Below, in pieces: positions 46,612 through 56,182 of a stretch of 64,000 nt of DNA. Both the position numbers and the translations under genes were made by a program. Under the pieces are notes generated by a model. The model was given only the letters and a program-made list of their open reading frames with translations, did no database searches and was not told the origin of the DNA. Position 1 is the first letter of the stretch. Each line of letters starts with the position of its first letter. This DNA is from Gammaproteobacteria bacterium (GTDB lineage: Bacteria; Pseudomonadota; Gammaproteobacteria; Burkholderiales; Rhodocyclaceae), in assembly GCA_018825305.1 (NCBI GenBank), contig JAHJEO010000024.1, forward strand, positions 1 through 64,000. Reading direction: 5' to 3'.

Positions 46612-47543
46612 GGCTTGCGCTCCGCGGCGCGCAACTGCTGCACCAGCGCCGCCTCGTCGCCAGGCCGCAAGGGGACGCCAAGCGAGCGGGCCACCTCGGC
46701 ATTGATGCCGACGACGAAATCGTGCGGCGCCTGCGGTGACTGCAGCGGCCGGCCAGACAAAAATACCCGCGCCATCTCCCCGGCCTGCCGGCCGACTTGC
46801 GTCGGACTCGAATACACCGCCAGCAGCGCCCCGGCCTTGACGTACGAGGGCGAAAACCCGACCAATGGCACGCGCTGGCGATAGGCTGCGGTCAGGATGT
46901 TCTGGACACTGGCGTTGTTGAACACCACCGAGTCGGCCACGGCGAGCAGCACGTCGCAGTCATCGAGCGTGCGTTGCAGGGTCCTGGCCAGGTCGTCCGG
47001 CGCACTGACACGACCAACCACCAGCGTCAATCCTGCGTCCGTCGCCGCCCGCTGATAGGCCGGCTCCTGCCAGCGCGACTCCGGACCGAACACGACGCCG
47101 ACACGGCGGCGATCCGGCAAGGCCAGGCGCAGGGCGGCGAACTGGCGCGCCGGCGGCTGGTCGAGCAGCACTGCCGAGTTGGAGCGGTCGTTGAATCCCG
47201 CCACACTGCGCTGGAAAGCCCATTCCGGCACCAGCACGGCCAGCAGCGGCACCCGCGGGCCACTCGCCAGCATGCCGCTCAGCGCCTGGCCGCCAACGGC
47301 GATGATCAGCCGCGGCGGCGGCCCCGACAGCTCGCGCCATGGCCGAATCAGCGCATCGCCCTGCCCCGCGCCGGTCCGCTCGATCTCCGCCTCGGCGGCC
47401 TCGGCGGCCTCGGCATGGGCGCCACCGGCATCGGAAAGCGCGACCCAGACCAGGGGCTCGGCCGCCAAGGCCGCACCACTAAATGCATATAGCATTATGC
47501 ATAGAAAGGCAAGGCCGAAGAGACGAATGAATCCGGCGTTCAT
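46608..47543 (-). CDS. ABC-type periplasmic substrate-binding protein (PF04392-like)
   Basis: 311 residues with a signal peptide (FLCIMLYAFSGAALA). The two-lobed type I binding-protein fold of the ABC_sub_bind family is suggested by RLIIAVGGQALSGML, RRVGVVFGPESRWQEPAYQRA and DVLLAVADSVVFNNASVQNILTAA. No ABC permease or ATPase is nearby. The gene is between a TonB-dependent receptor (3 bases upstream) and a hybrid kinase (4-base overlap), so a sensory rather than transport role is likely. Confidence 0.8.
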   Translation of the reverse strand: MNAGFIRLFGLAFLCIMLYAFSGAALAAEPLVWVALSDAGGAHAEAAEAAEAEIERTGAGQGDALIRPWRELSGPPPRLIIAVGGQALSGMLASGPRVPLLAVLVPEWAFQRSVAGFNDRSNSAVLLDQPPARQFAALRLALPDRRRVGVVFGPESRWQEPAYQRAATDAGLTLVVGRVSAPDDLARTLQRTLDDCDVLLAVADSVVFNNASVQNILTAAYRQRVPLVGFSPSYVKAGALLAVYSSPTQVGRQAGEMARVFLSGRPLQSPQAPHDFVVGINAEVARSLGVPLRPGDEAALVQQLRAAERKP

Positions 47544-47546
47544 CCG

Positions 47547-49541
47547 TCAGTACTCTAGGCGCAACGTCGCGTAGGCGCGACGGTCGAGGGTATATTGCGG
47601 CAGGAATTCCTGGCGCGGGCCATTGGCCTGCTGCACGACTCCCGCCAGTTCGCCGCCGGTCGGGCCAAAGCGGAATTTCCATGCCAAACGCAAGTCAAGC
47701 TGACTTTGACTCTTTAGGAGATCGACTCTACCCCCGGCGAATGGGTCGTAATTGCGCCAGGTCATGGCACCGGTGGTGGCGTACATCACGCTGGCCGTGA
47801 GGTTGCCGGGAAGGTCCTGAAACCAGGCCAGTGCCGTCGTGTCGGTCGGCCCGTTGTGACGCTCGGTCATTTCCGCCGAGTGAATGCGGGAGAATTGCTG
47901 ACTGAGAACGATGCGCGTGCCAGCGGCCGGCCGCCAGGTGGTCTGGTGCTCCCAACCGAAGAGATGCGGCCCCTGACGGTTGACCAGGTCATTGGTATCC
48001 AGGACCAGCAGGCCGAGTTTGTCATAGCGGCGCGCCACGACCAGGGTGTCGATGCGCTCGTCGAAAGCGCGCACGTCGACGCTCAGTCGCGCCCTGGGGA
48101 ACTCGCCGAGATAGCCCAACTCTCGCACCAGCATGGTTTCCGGTTGTGCGCCGCCAGTGGCTTTGATGGTGTTGGCCAGTAGCACACCAGGGACTGTGGG
48201 ATGATAGTAGCGGACATCGCCGCGCAACTCGTAAAGTGTCGGGGCGCGATGCGCCTCGGTGATCCCCGCGCGCAGGGTGTGGCCATTGGCTACATGTATG
48301 TTGGCCATCAACCGCGGCGACATGCGCGCACCGACGATGCTGTGGTATTCCCAAAGCCCGCCGGCATTGATCACCAGCCGCTCCAGCGGTCGCCATTCGA
48401 CATTGCCGAACCAGCGCCACTGTTGGCTGCTCAGGTCGTCGTCAACATAGTAGATGGCCTTGGACCTGACCGACTCATGCCGGTACTCGCCGCCCCACAC
48501 GGCACGAACACTGCTGCCAAGGCTGAAGCCATGTTGCGCCTGCACGCTGGCACGCCGCGCCGTACCACCAAAGTCGATCACCAAACCACGCAGCGCCGGG
48601 ACCGGGTAGGGGAAATTGTCACGAATCTGCTCACGATCGAGAGAGGCCATAACCTGCAAACTCTGCCCCGCGCCCATGTCGCGGCGCCAGCTTGCCTGAA
48701 GGTAGTCGCTGGCGAACTGTGACGTGCGCGGCATGTTGCCCGGCTCGGCGGGGAAACCGTCGCCGTAGGAATCGACAAGCTTTCCGGCATTAACGGAGAC
48801 TTCGTCCCCGATGGCAGGACGGAAATCCGCGCGCAGGTGAAGTTGCTCGACACGCTTGTCGTCGTAGAGGTGGTCAAGGCCACTGTCGGCACGCCGCGCC
48901 ACCGTGGCCCGAAGCGCCGCGCGGTCGTTGCCGACGCCGACCCGCACCATATTGTCGTCGATGCCGCGCTCACCCGAGGTGACGGACACCATGCCACCGC
49001 GCGCGTCGAAGGCATTGCGGGTGATGATATTGATCACGCCGAGAAAAGCGTTCGCCCCGTAGGCGGCGGAGTTCGACCCGCGCAGCACCTCGATGCGCTC
49101 GATGTCCTCCAGCACCACGCCCGTCATCCCGCGATGCGTATCGCCGAGAAGGAAACTCGAGTACACCGAGCGGCCATCGACCAATATCTGGAGGTGGCGG
49201 CTGATGTTGTCGTCGAAACCGCCGTGGTAAGTCGCCAACTGGTTGGCGCCGTTGAAACCGCCGATGATGAACCCTGGCACCAGCCGCAGGACATCAACGA
49301 GTTCGCGTGCGCCAGAGCGCCGGATCATGTCCCGGTCGATCACCGTTACCGCCCCCGGCGTCTCGTTGAGCGGCTGGGCCAGCCGCGAAACGGAAAGGAC
49401 AACCGGCATCTCGGCCAGGTAGGCGTCCTCGGTGATGCCTTTGGACTCGTGCTCCGAACCCATCGCCCAGGCTGAAGCGCCCGCCACGAATGACAGGGCG
49501 ATAATGCTTAGCCGGAAGAAACTATTGATTCGAAATGCCAT
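47547..49541 (-). CDS. TonB-dependent outer-membrane receptor
   Basis: 664 residues. A signal peptide (residues 1-~26) and plug domain (about 45-160: VLSVSRLAQPLNETPGAVTVIDRDMIRRSG, IEVLRGSNSAAYGANAFLGVINIIT) precede a 22-strand beta-barrel ending in the outer-membrane signature aromatic residue (ATLRLEY). It resembles the short IMPORT-type receptors for vitamin B12, siderophore or related ligands. The substrate is unknown. Operon position with a binding protein and sensor kinase suggests ligand-responsive uptake or signalling. Confidence 0.9.
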   Translation of the reverse strand: MAFRINSFFRLSIIALSFVAGASAWAMGSEHESKGITEDAYLAEMPVVLSVSRLAQPLNETPGAVTVIDRDMIRRSGARELVDVLRLVPGFIIGGFNGANQLATYHGGFDDNISRHLQILVDGRSVYSSFLLGDTHRGMTGVVLEDIERIEVLRGSNSAAYGANAFLGVINIITRNAFDARGGMVSVTSGERGIDDNMVRVGVGNDRAALRATVARRADSGLDHLYDDKRVEQLHLRADFRPAIGDEVSVNAGKLVDSYGDGFPAEPGNMPRTSQFASDYLQASWRRDMGAGQSLQVMASLDREQIRDNFPYPVPALRGLVIDFGGTARRASVQAQHGFSLGSSVRAVWGGEYRHESVRSKAIYYVDDDLSSQQWRWFGNVEWRPLERLVINAGGLWEYHSIVGARMSPRLMANIHVANGHTLRAGITEAHRAPTLYELRGDVRYYHPTVPGVLLANTIKATGGAQPETMLVRELGYLGEFPRARLSVDVRAFDERIDTLVVARRYDKLGLLVLDTNDLVNRQGPHLFGWEHQTTWRPAAGTRIVLSQQFSRIHSAEMTERHNGPTDTTALAWFQDLPGNLTASVMYATTGAMTWRNYDPFAGGRVDLLKSQSQLDLRLAWKFRFGPTGGELAGVVQQANGPRQEFLPQYTLDRRAYATLRLEY

Positions 49542-49559
49542 TTCGGTGGATTGTAGCCT

Positions 49560-50438
49560 CTAACCGCGGCGGCCAACCAGGGCCACGCCGGCGATCACCA
49601 GCAGCGCGCCGATCATCTGCCAGACCGAGATGGATTCGCCCAGCAGCCAGGCACCCAGGGCGATAGTCAGCAGCGGCCCGAGCATGCCGATGAGCGCGGC
49701 GCGGCTGCTGCCGATGCGACGGATGGCCACCGACTGGGCAAACACCGGGATCACGGTGGAGAAAATCGCCATGGCCAGGCCGTAACCGTAGATGGGCAGC
49801 GGCTGCACCAGCGCCGCCAGCGGCTGGGTAGCGAAGAAATGGCCGAAGGTGGCGGCGGTGGATACCAGCATGGCCAGCGCGGTGAAGCGGGCGGCGCCGA
49901 GCCGGATGATCATGCGCGCGCTGCCCGAGAGGTAAAGGGCGTAGGACAGCGACGAGGCGAAGACGAAGCCGCCGCCGATCCAGACGGCTGCGGAATCGAG
50001 GCTGGCGCCGAGGTCATGGGCGAAGGCTGCGGCGATGCCCAGATAGCACAACGCCAGCGCCGCCCACTCGCGCCGGCCGATGGACTGGCCGAGGAACAGC
50101 ACGCCGATGAGCACGACCAGCGTCGGGTAGGTGAACAGGATCAGGCGTTCGAGTCCGGCGCTGATGTAGCGCAGGCCGATGAAGTCGAAGATGCTGGCGC
50201 CGTAGTAGCCGAGCAGGCCGAGGGCGACGACCAGCAGCCAGTCGCGCCGCTGCAGCGGCAGGGCGCCGCGCGAGGAACGCAGACCGACCCAGAGGAAAAC
50301 CGGCAGGGCGAAGGCCATGCGCAGGGCCAGCAGGGTCACCGCATCGACCGGCGCGCTGGCGTAGGCAAGCTTGACGAGAATCGACTTGAAGGAGAAGCCG
50401 AAAGCGGCGAGAACCGCGAGCCACAGGCCGACGGTCAC
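49560..50438 (-). CDS. EamA/DMT-family transporter
   Basis: 292 residues with ten predicted membrane helices in two five-helix EamA repeats (first ends VVLIGVLFLGQSIGRREW, second IALGAWLLGESISVWQMIGALLVIAG). Members export amino acids, nucleotides or other metabolites. Substrate not predictable. Located 18 bases downstream of the TonB receptor start on the same strand, but it runs toward that gene as a separate unit. Confidence 0.85.
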   Translation of the reverse strand: MTVGLWLAVLAAFGFSFKSILVKLAYASAPVDAVTLLALRMAFALPVFLWVGLRSSRGALPLQRRDWLLVVALGLLGYYGASIFDFIGLRYISAGLERLILFTYPTLVVLIGVLFLGQSIGRREWAALALCYLGIAAAFAHDLGASLDSAAVWIGGGFVFASSLSYALYLSGSARMIIRLGAARFTALAMLVSTAATFGHFFATQPLAALVQPLPIYGYGLAMAIFSTVIPVFAQSVAIRRIGSSRAALIGMLGPLLTIALGAWLLGESISVWQMIGALLVIAGVALVGRRG

Positions 50439-50519
50439 GCCCCGGCCCCCGCGAGCCCGGCGCCCCGACCGCTCGGCATCGTTGGCGTCACGCCTTGCGG
50501 CCAGCGCAATGTGCCGTGT

Positions 50520-52046
50520 CTATCGCCGCCTGCCGCCGAGGATGGATCCGAGCACGCCGCGCACGATCTCGCGGCCGACCTGCGAGCCGATGGTGCGCAC
50601 GGCCGACTTGACCAGGGCCTCGCCAACGCCCTGGCGCCGGCTGCTGCCGCCGCCGAAAAAATCGCCGAGCATCGCGCCGAGGCCGCCGCCGGATGCCGCC
50701 TCGGCGGGCGCGGACGCCTCGGCCGCCGTAGCGCCAGCGCCGACTTTTTGTGGCGCACCCTTCAGCTTCTCATAGGCCGACTCGCGATCGACGGCCGCTT
50801 CATAATGGCCGAAGATCACCGAACCGGCGATGGCCGCCTTGCGCTCCTCCGCCGTCAGCGGGCCGATGCGCGAGAACGGCGCCAGCACGAAGCCGCGTTC
50901 GACCACGGTCGGGCTGCCCTTCTCGTCGAGGAAGGAAACCAGTGCTTCGCCGACGCCCAGCTCGGTGATGGCGGTCTCGGCGGAAAACGCCGGGTTGGCG
51001 CGCAGCGTCTCGGCCGCAGCGCGCACCGCCTTCTGGTCGCGCGGGGTGAAGGCCCGCAAGGCGTGCTGCACGCGGTTGCCGAGCTGGCCCAGCACCTTGT
51101 CTGGCACGTCGAGCGGATTCTGGGTGACGAAATAGACGCCGACGCCCTTGGAGCGGATCAGCCGCACCACCTGCTCGACCTTTTCCAGCAGCGCCGGCGG
51201 TGCCTCGGAAAACAGCAGGTGCGCCTCGTCGAAGAAGAACACGAGTTTCGGCTTGTCGAGGTCGCCGGCCTCGGGCAGCTGCTCGAACAGCTCGGCCAGC
51301 AGCCACAGCAGGAAGGTCGAGTAGAGCTTGGGCGAGTGCATCAGCTTGTCGGCCGCGAGGATATTGATGACGCCGCGGCCCCGCATTTCACCGTCAGTTG
51401 CGGCCTGCATCAGGTCATTGATGTCGAGCATCGGCTCGCCGAAGAAATGCTCGCCGCCCTGGCTGTCCAGCGCCAGCAGGGCGCGCTGGATGGAGCCGAT
51501 GCTGGCGGCGGAAACGTTGCCGTATTCGGTGGTGAATGTCTTCGCGTTCTCGCCGACGTGCTGCACCATGGCGCGCAGGTCCTTGAGGTCGAGCAGCAGC
51601 AGGCCGCGGTCGTCGGCAATCTTGAACACCAGCTGCAGCACGCCCTCCTGGGTGTCGTTCAGGCCCAGCAGGCGGGCCAGCAGCAGCGGCCCCATGTCCG
51701 AAATCGTGGCGCGCACCGGATGGCCGCTTTCGCCGAAGACATCCCAGAACACCACGGGGCTGGCGGCCGGCGCCCAGTCGGTGATGCCGAGCTTGTCGAG
51801 GCGGGCGGCCAGCTTTTCCGACTTGACGCCGGCGGCGCCGATGCCGGAGAGGTCGCCCTTGACGTCGGCCAGGAACACCGGCACGCCGACAGCGGAAAAC
51901 TGCTCGGCCAGGCGCTGCAGTGTGACCGTCTTGCCGGTGCCGGTGGCGCCGGTGATGAGGCCGTGGCGGTTGGCCAGCGCGGGCAGCAGGGCGAGTTCGC
52001 CGGCGTCGGATTGGCCGGTCTTGGCGATGGGTAGGGGTCGGCTCAT
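50520..52046 (-). CDS. DUF853/HerA-like ATPase (YjgR family)
   Basis: 508 residues. Walker A is [10 protein letters not shown] near residue 32, Walker B is [12 protein letters not shown] near 265, and [25 protein letters not shown] carries the Arg finger-type region. It belongs to the HerA/FtsK-like DUF853 family of hexameric ATPases with no proven substrate in bacteria. The C-terminus has a Gly/Ala/Ser-rich low-complexity linker, in which motif copy 9 gives [13 protein letters not shown], before a short basic tail. Divergent from yebC by 67 bases. Confidence 0.9.
   Translation of the reverse strand: MSRPLPIAKTGQSDAGELALLPALANRHGLITGATGTGKTVTLQRLAEQFSAVGVPVFLADVKGDLSGIGAAGVKSEKLAARLDKLGITDWAPAASPVVFWDVFGESGHPVRATISDMGPLLLARLLGLNDTQEGVLQLVFKIADDRGLLLLDLKDLRAMVQHVGENAKTFTTEYGNVSAASIGSIQRALLALDSQGGEHFFGEPMLDINDLMQAATDGEMRGRGVINILAADKLMHSPKLYSTFLLWLLAELFEQLPEAGDLDKPKLVFFFDEAHLLFSEAPPALLEKVEQVVRLIRSKGVGVYFVTQNPLDVPDKVLGQLGNRVQHALRAFTPRDQKAVRAAAETLRANPAFSAETAITELGVGEALVSFLDEKGSPTVVERGFVLAPFSRIGPLTAEERKAAIAGSVIFGHYEAAVDRESAYEKLKGAPQKVGAGATAAEASAPAEAASGGGLGAMLGDFFGGGSSRRQGVGEALVKSAVRTIGSQVGREIVRGVLGSILGGRRR
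50724..50749 (-). repeat. dispersed motif copy 9 (inside DUF853 linker)
   Basis: The minus strand reads AAAAAGTCGGCGCTGGCG then CTACGGCG, encoding KVGAGATAA in the low-complexity linker of the ATPase. Confidence 0.74.
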
Positions 52047-52113
52047 GGTGGTCGGTGCAGGTGGGTGGCAGGTGTAAAATCGCGCGCTTCGATTCTAGCA
52101 ATGGGAACACAAT

Positions 52114-52839
52114 ATGGCCGGCCATTCCAAATGGGCGAACATCCAGCATCGCAAGGGGCGTCAGGACGAAAAACGCGGCGCCGCCTTCTCCAAGATCGCC
52201 AAGGAAATCACCGTTGCCGCCAAGATGGGCGGCGGCGACGCCAACTTCAACCCGCGCCTGCGCCTGGCGGTCGACAAGGGCAAGGCGGTGAACATGCCCA
52301 AGGACAAGATCGAGAACGCCATCAAGAAGGGCACCGGCGAGCTTGAGGGCGTCAGCTACGAAGAGATCCGCTACGAGGGCTACGGCATCAGCGGCGCCGC
52401 CGTCATGGTGGATTGCCTGACCGACAACAAGGTGCGCACCGTCGCCGAAGTTCGCCATGCCTTCAACAAGTACGGCGGCAACATGGGTACCGACGGCTCG
52501 GTGGCCTTCATGTTCAAACATTGCGGCCAGATGATCTTCGCGCCGGGCACCGACGAAGCTGCGCTGATGGATGCGGCCATCGAGGCCGGCGCCGAGGATG
52601 TCGCCAGCAATGACGACGGCTCGATCGAGGTGATCACCGGCCCCGGCGACTTCCTCGCCGTCAGGGAGGCGCTGGAGAAGGCCGGCTTCAAGCCCGAGTT
52701 CGCCGAGGTGACGATGAAGCCGCAGAACGAGACCGAGTTCGCCGGAGAGGACGCCATCAAGATGCAGAAGCTGCTCGACGTGCTCGAAGGCCTCGACGAC
52801 GTGCAGGAGGTCTACACCACGGCGGTGATGGACGAGTAG
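52114..52839 (+). CDS. yebC: YebC/PmpR family protein
   Basis: 241 residues, beginning [22 protein letters not shown], which is the exact family start. The three-domain fold with an acidic patch ([31 protein letters not shown]) is complete. Members act as DNA-binding regulators and, more recently, as ribosome-associated factors that ease stalling at proline stretches. In many bacteria yebC precedes ruvC; here a transporter and a chemoreceptor lie between them. Confidence 0.95.
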   Translation: MAGHSKWANIQHRKGRQDEKRGAAFSKIAKEITVAAKMGGGDANFNPRLRLAVDKGKAVNMPKDKIENAIKKGTGELEGVSYEEIRYEGYGISGAAVMVDCLTDNKVRTVAEVRHAFNKYGGNMGTDGSVAFMFKHCGQMIFAPGTDEAALMDAAIEAGAEDVASNDDGSIEVITGPGDFLAVREALEKAGFKPEFAEVTMKPQNETEFAGEDAIKMQKLLDVLEGLDDVQEVYTTAVMDE

Positions 52840-52876
52840 TCGCGTCGGCCTTCCCCGCCCGCCAAACCGACTAATC

Positions 52877-52901
52877 GCCGTCCCGCCAGCGCCGAGTTTT
52901 T
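52877..52901 (-). repeat. dispersed motif copy 10 (immediately 5' of an EamA gene)
   Basis: The minus strand reads AAAAACTCGGCGCTGGCGG then GACGGC. It ends 2 bases before the ATG of the EamA gene at 52904, occupying the place where a ribosome-binding site would be. Confidence 0.75.
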
Positions 52902-52903
52902 CC

Positions 52904-53749
52904 ATGCTGGCCCGCTTCGCCCCCTGGCTGTTCGTCCTGCTCTGGAGCTCGGGCTTCATCGGCGCCAAGCTCGGCCTGCCGCACGCCGAGCCGCTTTCCT
53001 TCCTCACCGTCCGCTACCTGCTGGTGCTGGCATTGCTGCTGCCGCTGGCGCTGGCCATGCGCGCGCCGTGGCCGCGTGACCGCAGGCAGTGGCTGCACAT
53101 CGGCGTCAGCGGCCTGCTGCTCCACGGCACCTATCTCGGCGGCGTGTTCGTCGCCATCTCCCACGGCCTGCCGGCCGGCGTGACCGCGCTGCTGGTCGGC
53201 ATGCAGCCGCTGCTGACGGCCTTCGGCGCCGGCTGGCTGCTGGGCGAAACCGTCACACGCCGGCAGTGGCTGGGCCTGGCGCTGGGCCTGGTCGGCGTTG
53301 CGCTGGTGGTTGCGGGAAAGCTCGGCGACTGGCAGTGGCAGGCATTGTGGCCGGCGGGACTGGCGCTGCTCGGCATCACGGCCGGCACCCTGTACCAGAA
53401 GCGCTTCTGCCCACGCTTCGACCTGCGCACGGGTGCATTCCTGCAGTTCCTGCCGACGGCTATCGCCACCGCCAGCATCGCTGCAGTCGTGGAAGACTTC
53501 CGCATCGAATGGACCGGCGAGTTCGTTTTCGCCCTGGCCTGGCTGGTGCTGGTGCTCTCGGTCGGCGCCATCGCCCTGCTGAATTACCTGATCCGCTCCG
53601 GCTCGGCGGTCAATGTCGCCAGCGTCTTCTACCTGACGCCGCCGACCACGGCGCTGCTGGCCTGGCTGGCCTTCGGCGAAACGCTCACCGCGCCGATGCT
53701 CCTCGGCATGGCGCTGGCGGTCGGCGGCGTGTATCTGAGCCGCCGCTGA
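52904..53749 (+). CDS. EamA/DMT-family transporter
   Basis: 281 residues with ten predicted membrane helices in two EamA halves; the start MLARFAPWLFVLLWSSGFIGAKLGLP is typical of the RhaT/EamA exporters, and the second half ends PPTTALLAWLAFGETLTAPMLLGMALAVGGVYLS. Substrate unknown. The start has no Shine-Dalgarno: the 25 bases before it are motif copy 10 (CGAGTTTTTCC then ATG). Convergent with the chemoreceptor gene (9 bases). Confidence 0.86.
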   Translation: MLARFAPWLFVLLWSSGFIGAKLGLPHAEPLSFLTVRYLLVLALLLPLALAMRAPWPRDRRQWLHIGVSGLLLHGTYLGGVFVAISHGLPAGVTALLVGMQPLLTAFGAGWLLGETVTRRQWLGLALGLVGVALVVAGKLGDWQWQALWPAGLALLGITAGTLYQKRFCPRFDLRTGAFLQFLPTAIATASIAAVVEDFRIEWTGEFVFALAWLVLVLSVGAIALLNYLIRSGSAVNVASVFYLTPPTTALLAWLAFGETLTAPMLLGMALAVGGVYLSRR

Positions 53750-53758
53750 GAACAGGCC

Positions 53759-55387
53759 CTAGCCCAGCCTGAAGCGCGAAACCAGCTGCTGCAACTCGTC
53801 CGACAGCTGTTTGAGGTTGTGGGTGGCGGCGGTGGTTTGCCCGACGGCGGCGCTGTTGTCCTTCGCCATGTGGGCGATGCTTTCGATGCTGCCGGAAATC
53901 TCGCGGCTGGTGGCCGCTTGCCGGTGCGTCGATGCCACCGTTTCACGAATGACGTCGGCCACCTGGCGAATGCTGTCGTTGATCTTCTGCAGCGACTCGC
54001 CGGCCTGCTCCGCCAGGCGCAGCCCCGCATCCACCTGGCGGGTGCCTGACTCCATGTTGCTGACGGTGTCGCGGGTTTCGCTCTGGATCGACGCGATCAT
54101 GCTGGAGATTTCGGTGGTGGCATTGCTGGTGCGCTCGGCCAGCTTGCGTACCTCGTCGGCGACGACGGCGAAGCCGCGGCCCTGCTCGCCGGCACGCGCC
54201 GCCTCGATCGCGGCATTGAGCGCCAGCAGGTTGGTCTGGTCGGCGATGTCCTTGATCACGGCGACGATCTGGCCAATCTGGTCGGAGCGCTGCCCCAGTG
54301 CATCGACCAGCCGCGCCGATTCGTTGAAGGTGACGGCGATGTCACGGATGCCCTGCGCCGCCTGATTGACGACATTCTGGCCGCTGACGGCGAGGCCGCG
54401 GGTCTCCTCGGCCGCCGCAGCCGCCTGCTCGCTGCGAACCGACAGTTCGCCGATGGACTGGTCGAGGCCATCGGCGGAGGCGGCGGCTGCCGAGGCGGCC
54501 TCCGCCTGGTTGAGCGAAGCGTTGGCGACGCTGTCGGCGGTATTCGACACGGCGGATGAAGTTTCCGCCATGCGTGCCGAAGCCTGCTGCACCTGGCTCA
54601 GGATGGCCGAGAAGTCCTCGGCCATGCGGTTGAATGCCTTGCCGACCTGGCTCAATTCGTCATCGCCGGTCAGCGTCGAGCGCGCGGCGAGATCGCCCTC
54701 CGCCAGGCCCGACGCAGCCCTGACGAGGCCGGCCACGCCGCGGGTAATGGCACGCGTGATGAACAGGCCGGCGAGTATGGTCAGCGCGAGGCCCGCGACG
54801 ATGCTGACGATGGAAACCACGCGAATCTTGGCGGCATAGGCGGCAGCGCTCTCATACTCGGCCTTTGCCGAATCGGTCTGGAACTTCAACAGTGCGTCGA
54901 TCGCCGCCGACGCCTTGGCATAGGCCGGATCCATCACGTTCTTGCGCAGGGCGTCGGCTTCCTTGAAGTTCTCGGTCTGCAGCAGGTTGGTCATGGGCAA
55001 CACGCCGGTGCGGCCGAAATTCAGCCGGGCCTGGAGGAAGGCCTCGTAAAGCGCTTTCTCTTCCGCCGACTTGACCCGGGCCTCGTCGGCCTTGAGCAGG
55101 CCTTCGGTGCGGAATATCAGGCCGCCGATCTTGTCGGTCTGGGCGACGATTTCGAAGGCATCGGTCTCCAGCCGCGCCGCCGCCATGATGATCTGCATCT
55201 GCATCTGGTTGTTGCGAATGTCGCCAAGGCGCTCGGCGGCCAGAAGATGTTCGTTGTAGACGCGGGACGCCGCGCCGCTTGTGGACTGAATCCCCGACAG
55301 GCCGGTGGCCCCGACCCAGACCAGCATCAGCGCGGAAAACGCGATGAGCACGTAGAACCGGGTCCTGATCTTCATGTTGTTGAACAT
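53759..55387 (-). CDS. methyl-accepting chemotaxis protein
   Basis: 542 residues from ATG at 55387 ([17 protein letters not shown]). TM1 is at ~9-30 and a four-helix-bundle periplasmic sensor at ~35-185 (includes [18 protein letters not shown]). TM2 at ~190-212 is followed by HAMP ([20 protein letters not shown]) and the coiled-coil signalling domain with the hairpin tip [20 protein letters not shown] and [17 protein letters not shown]. It controls CheA/CheW. The ligand is unknown. The upstream reading to 55552 is rejected as it crosses the ruvC leader on the other strand. Confidence 0.93.
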   Translation of the reverse strand: MFNNMKIRTRFYVLIAFSALMLVWVGATGLSGIQSTSGAASRVYNEHLLAAERLGDIRNNQMQMQIIMAAARLETDAFEIVAQTDKIGGLIFRTEGLLKADEARVKSAEEKALYEAFLQARLNFGRTGVLPMTNLLQTENFKEADALRKNVMDPAYAKASAAIDALLKFQTDSAKAEYESAAAYAAKIRVVSIVSIVAGLALTILAGLFITRAITRGVAGLVRAASGLAEGDLAARSTLTGDDELSQVGKAFNRMAEDFSAILSQVQQASARMAETSSAVSNTADSVANASLNQAEAASAAAASADGLDQSIGELSVRSEQAAAAAEETRGLAVSGQNVVNQAAQGIRDIAVTFNESARLVDALGQRSDQIGQIVAVIKDIADQTNLLALNAAIEAARAGEQGRGFAVVADEVRKLAERTSNATTEISSMIASIQSETRDTVSNMESGTRQVDAGLRLAEQAGESLQKINDSIRQVADVIRETVASTHRQAATSREISGSIESIAHMAKDNSAAVGQTTAATHNLKQLSDELQQLVSRFRLG

Positions 55388-55502
55388 TGATTCCACCCCT
55401 CCCTTTCGGGCGCTATCAAAGCACACTTTGGGCGACCCAGAAACACCGCAACCGCCAAAATGTGGCGCCTGCCGCGGCGGCCGTGTATCTTCTGCGGCTG
55501 CC

Positions 55503-55652
55503 ATGAGCACGACAATCCGCATACTCGGCATCGACCCCGGCCTGCGCATCACCGGGTTTAGTTCCGGCCGCTCGCCATGCTCGCTTAACCGGCTGCGCCG
55601 GTTAGCCTTCTCTGAAACCAGTGATCCATCGTTGCCCTATCACGCAGCATGA
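55503..55652 (+). pseudogene. truncated duplicate of the ruvC 5' end (RuvC leader ORF)
   Basis: 49 codons. The first 19 ([19 protein letters not shown]) match the RuvC N-terminus at 17 of 19 residues, yet seven of the shared codons differ silently from the true gene 146 bases downstream. After TTT the frame runs into unrelated sequence ([17 protein letters not shown]) with a TTAACCGG / CCGGTTA hairpin (about 55586-55604), and ends with TGA overlapping the real ruvC ATG. It looks like the displaced original 5' end of ruvC, and may still be translated and coupled to ruvC. Confidence 0.75.
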
Positions 55653-56182
55653 GCCAGGCGATCAGAATTCTCGGCATTGATCCCGGGCTGCGGATCACCG
55701 GTTTTGGCGTGATCGACAAGGTCGGGCAGAAACTTTCCTACGTCAGCAGCGGCTGCGTCAAGAGTTCTGACCGCGACAGCCTGCCCCTGCGCATCAAGAC
55801 CCTGCTCGACGGCATCGTGGAAGTGATCGCCACCCATCGCCCCGACGAGGCGGCAATCGAAAAGGTCTTCGTCAACGTCAATCCGCAATCGACGCTGCTG
55901 CTTGGCCAGGCCCGCGGCGCAGCCATCGCGGCGCTGGTCGGCGCCGGGCTGCCGGTTTCCGAATACACCGCGCTGCAGGTCAAGCAGGCCGTGGTCGGCC
56001 ACGGCAAGGCTGCCAAAGAACAGGTGGCCCACATGGTCTGCCGCCTGCTCGCCCTGCCCGGCGAGCCGTCGGCCGACGCTGCCGACGCACTCGCCTGCGC
56101 CATCGCCCACGCCCACGGCGGCCAGGGGCTGGGCAGCATCGCCACGCGCGGCCTGCGCGTCAAGAACGGACGGCTGGTGTGA
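55649..56182 (+). CDS. ruvC: Holliday junction endonuclease RuvC
   Basis: 177 residues. It resolves Holliday junctions as a dimer with RuvAB. Catalytic acidic residues are Asp10 (GIDPGL), Glu near 70 (AAIEKVFVN) and the C-terminal [14 protein letters not shown]. The first 19 codons use rarer synonyms (AGA, ATT, GAT) than the rest of the window and duplicate the upstream leader ORF, so the start was apparently replaced. The stop overlaps the next gene's GTG start (GTGA). Confidence 0.96.
   Translation: MSQAIRILGIDPGLRITGFGVIDKVGQKLSYVSSGCVKSSDRDSLPLRIKTLLDGIVEVIATHRPDEAAIEKVFVNVNPQSTLLLGQARGAAIAALVGAGLPVSEYTALQVKQAVVGHGKAAKEQVAHMVCRLLALPGEPSADAADALACAIAHAHGGQGLGSIATRGLRVKNGRLV

Noticed and set aside
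49839-52034. 731-codon plus-strand frame spanning EamA and DUF853 genes
   Set aside because: It covers two real minus-strand genes and their gap, with shadow-type composition.
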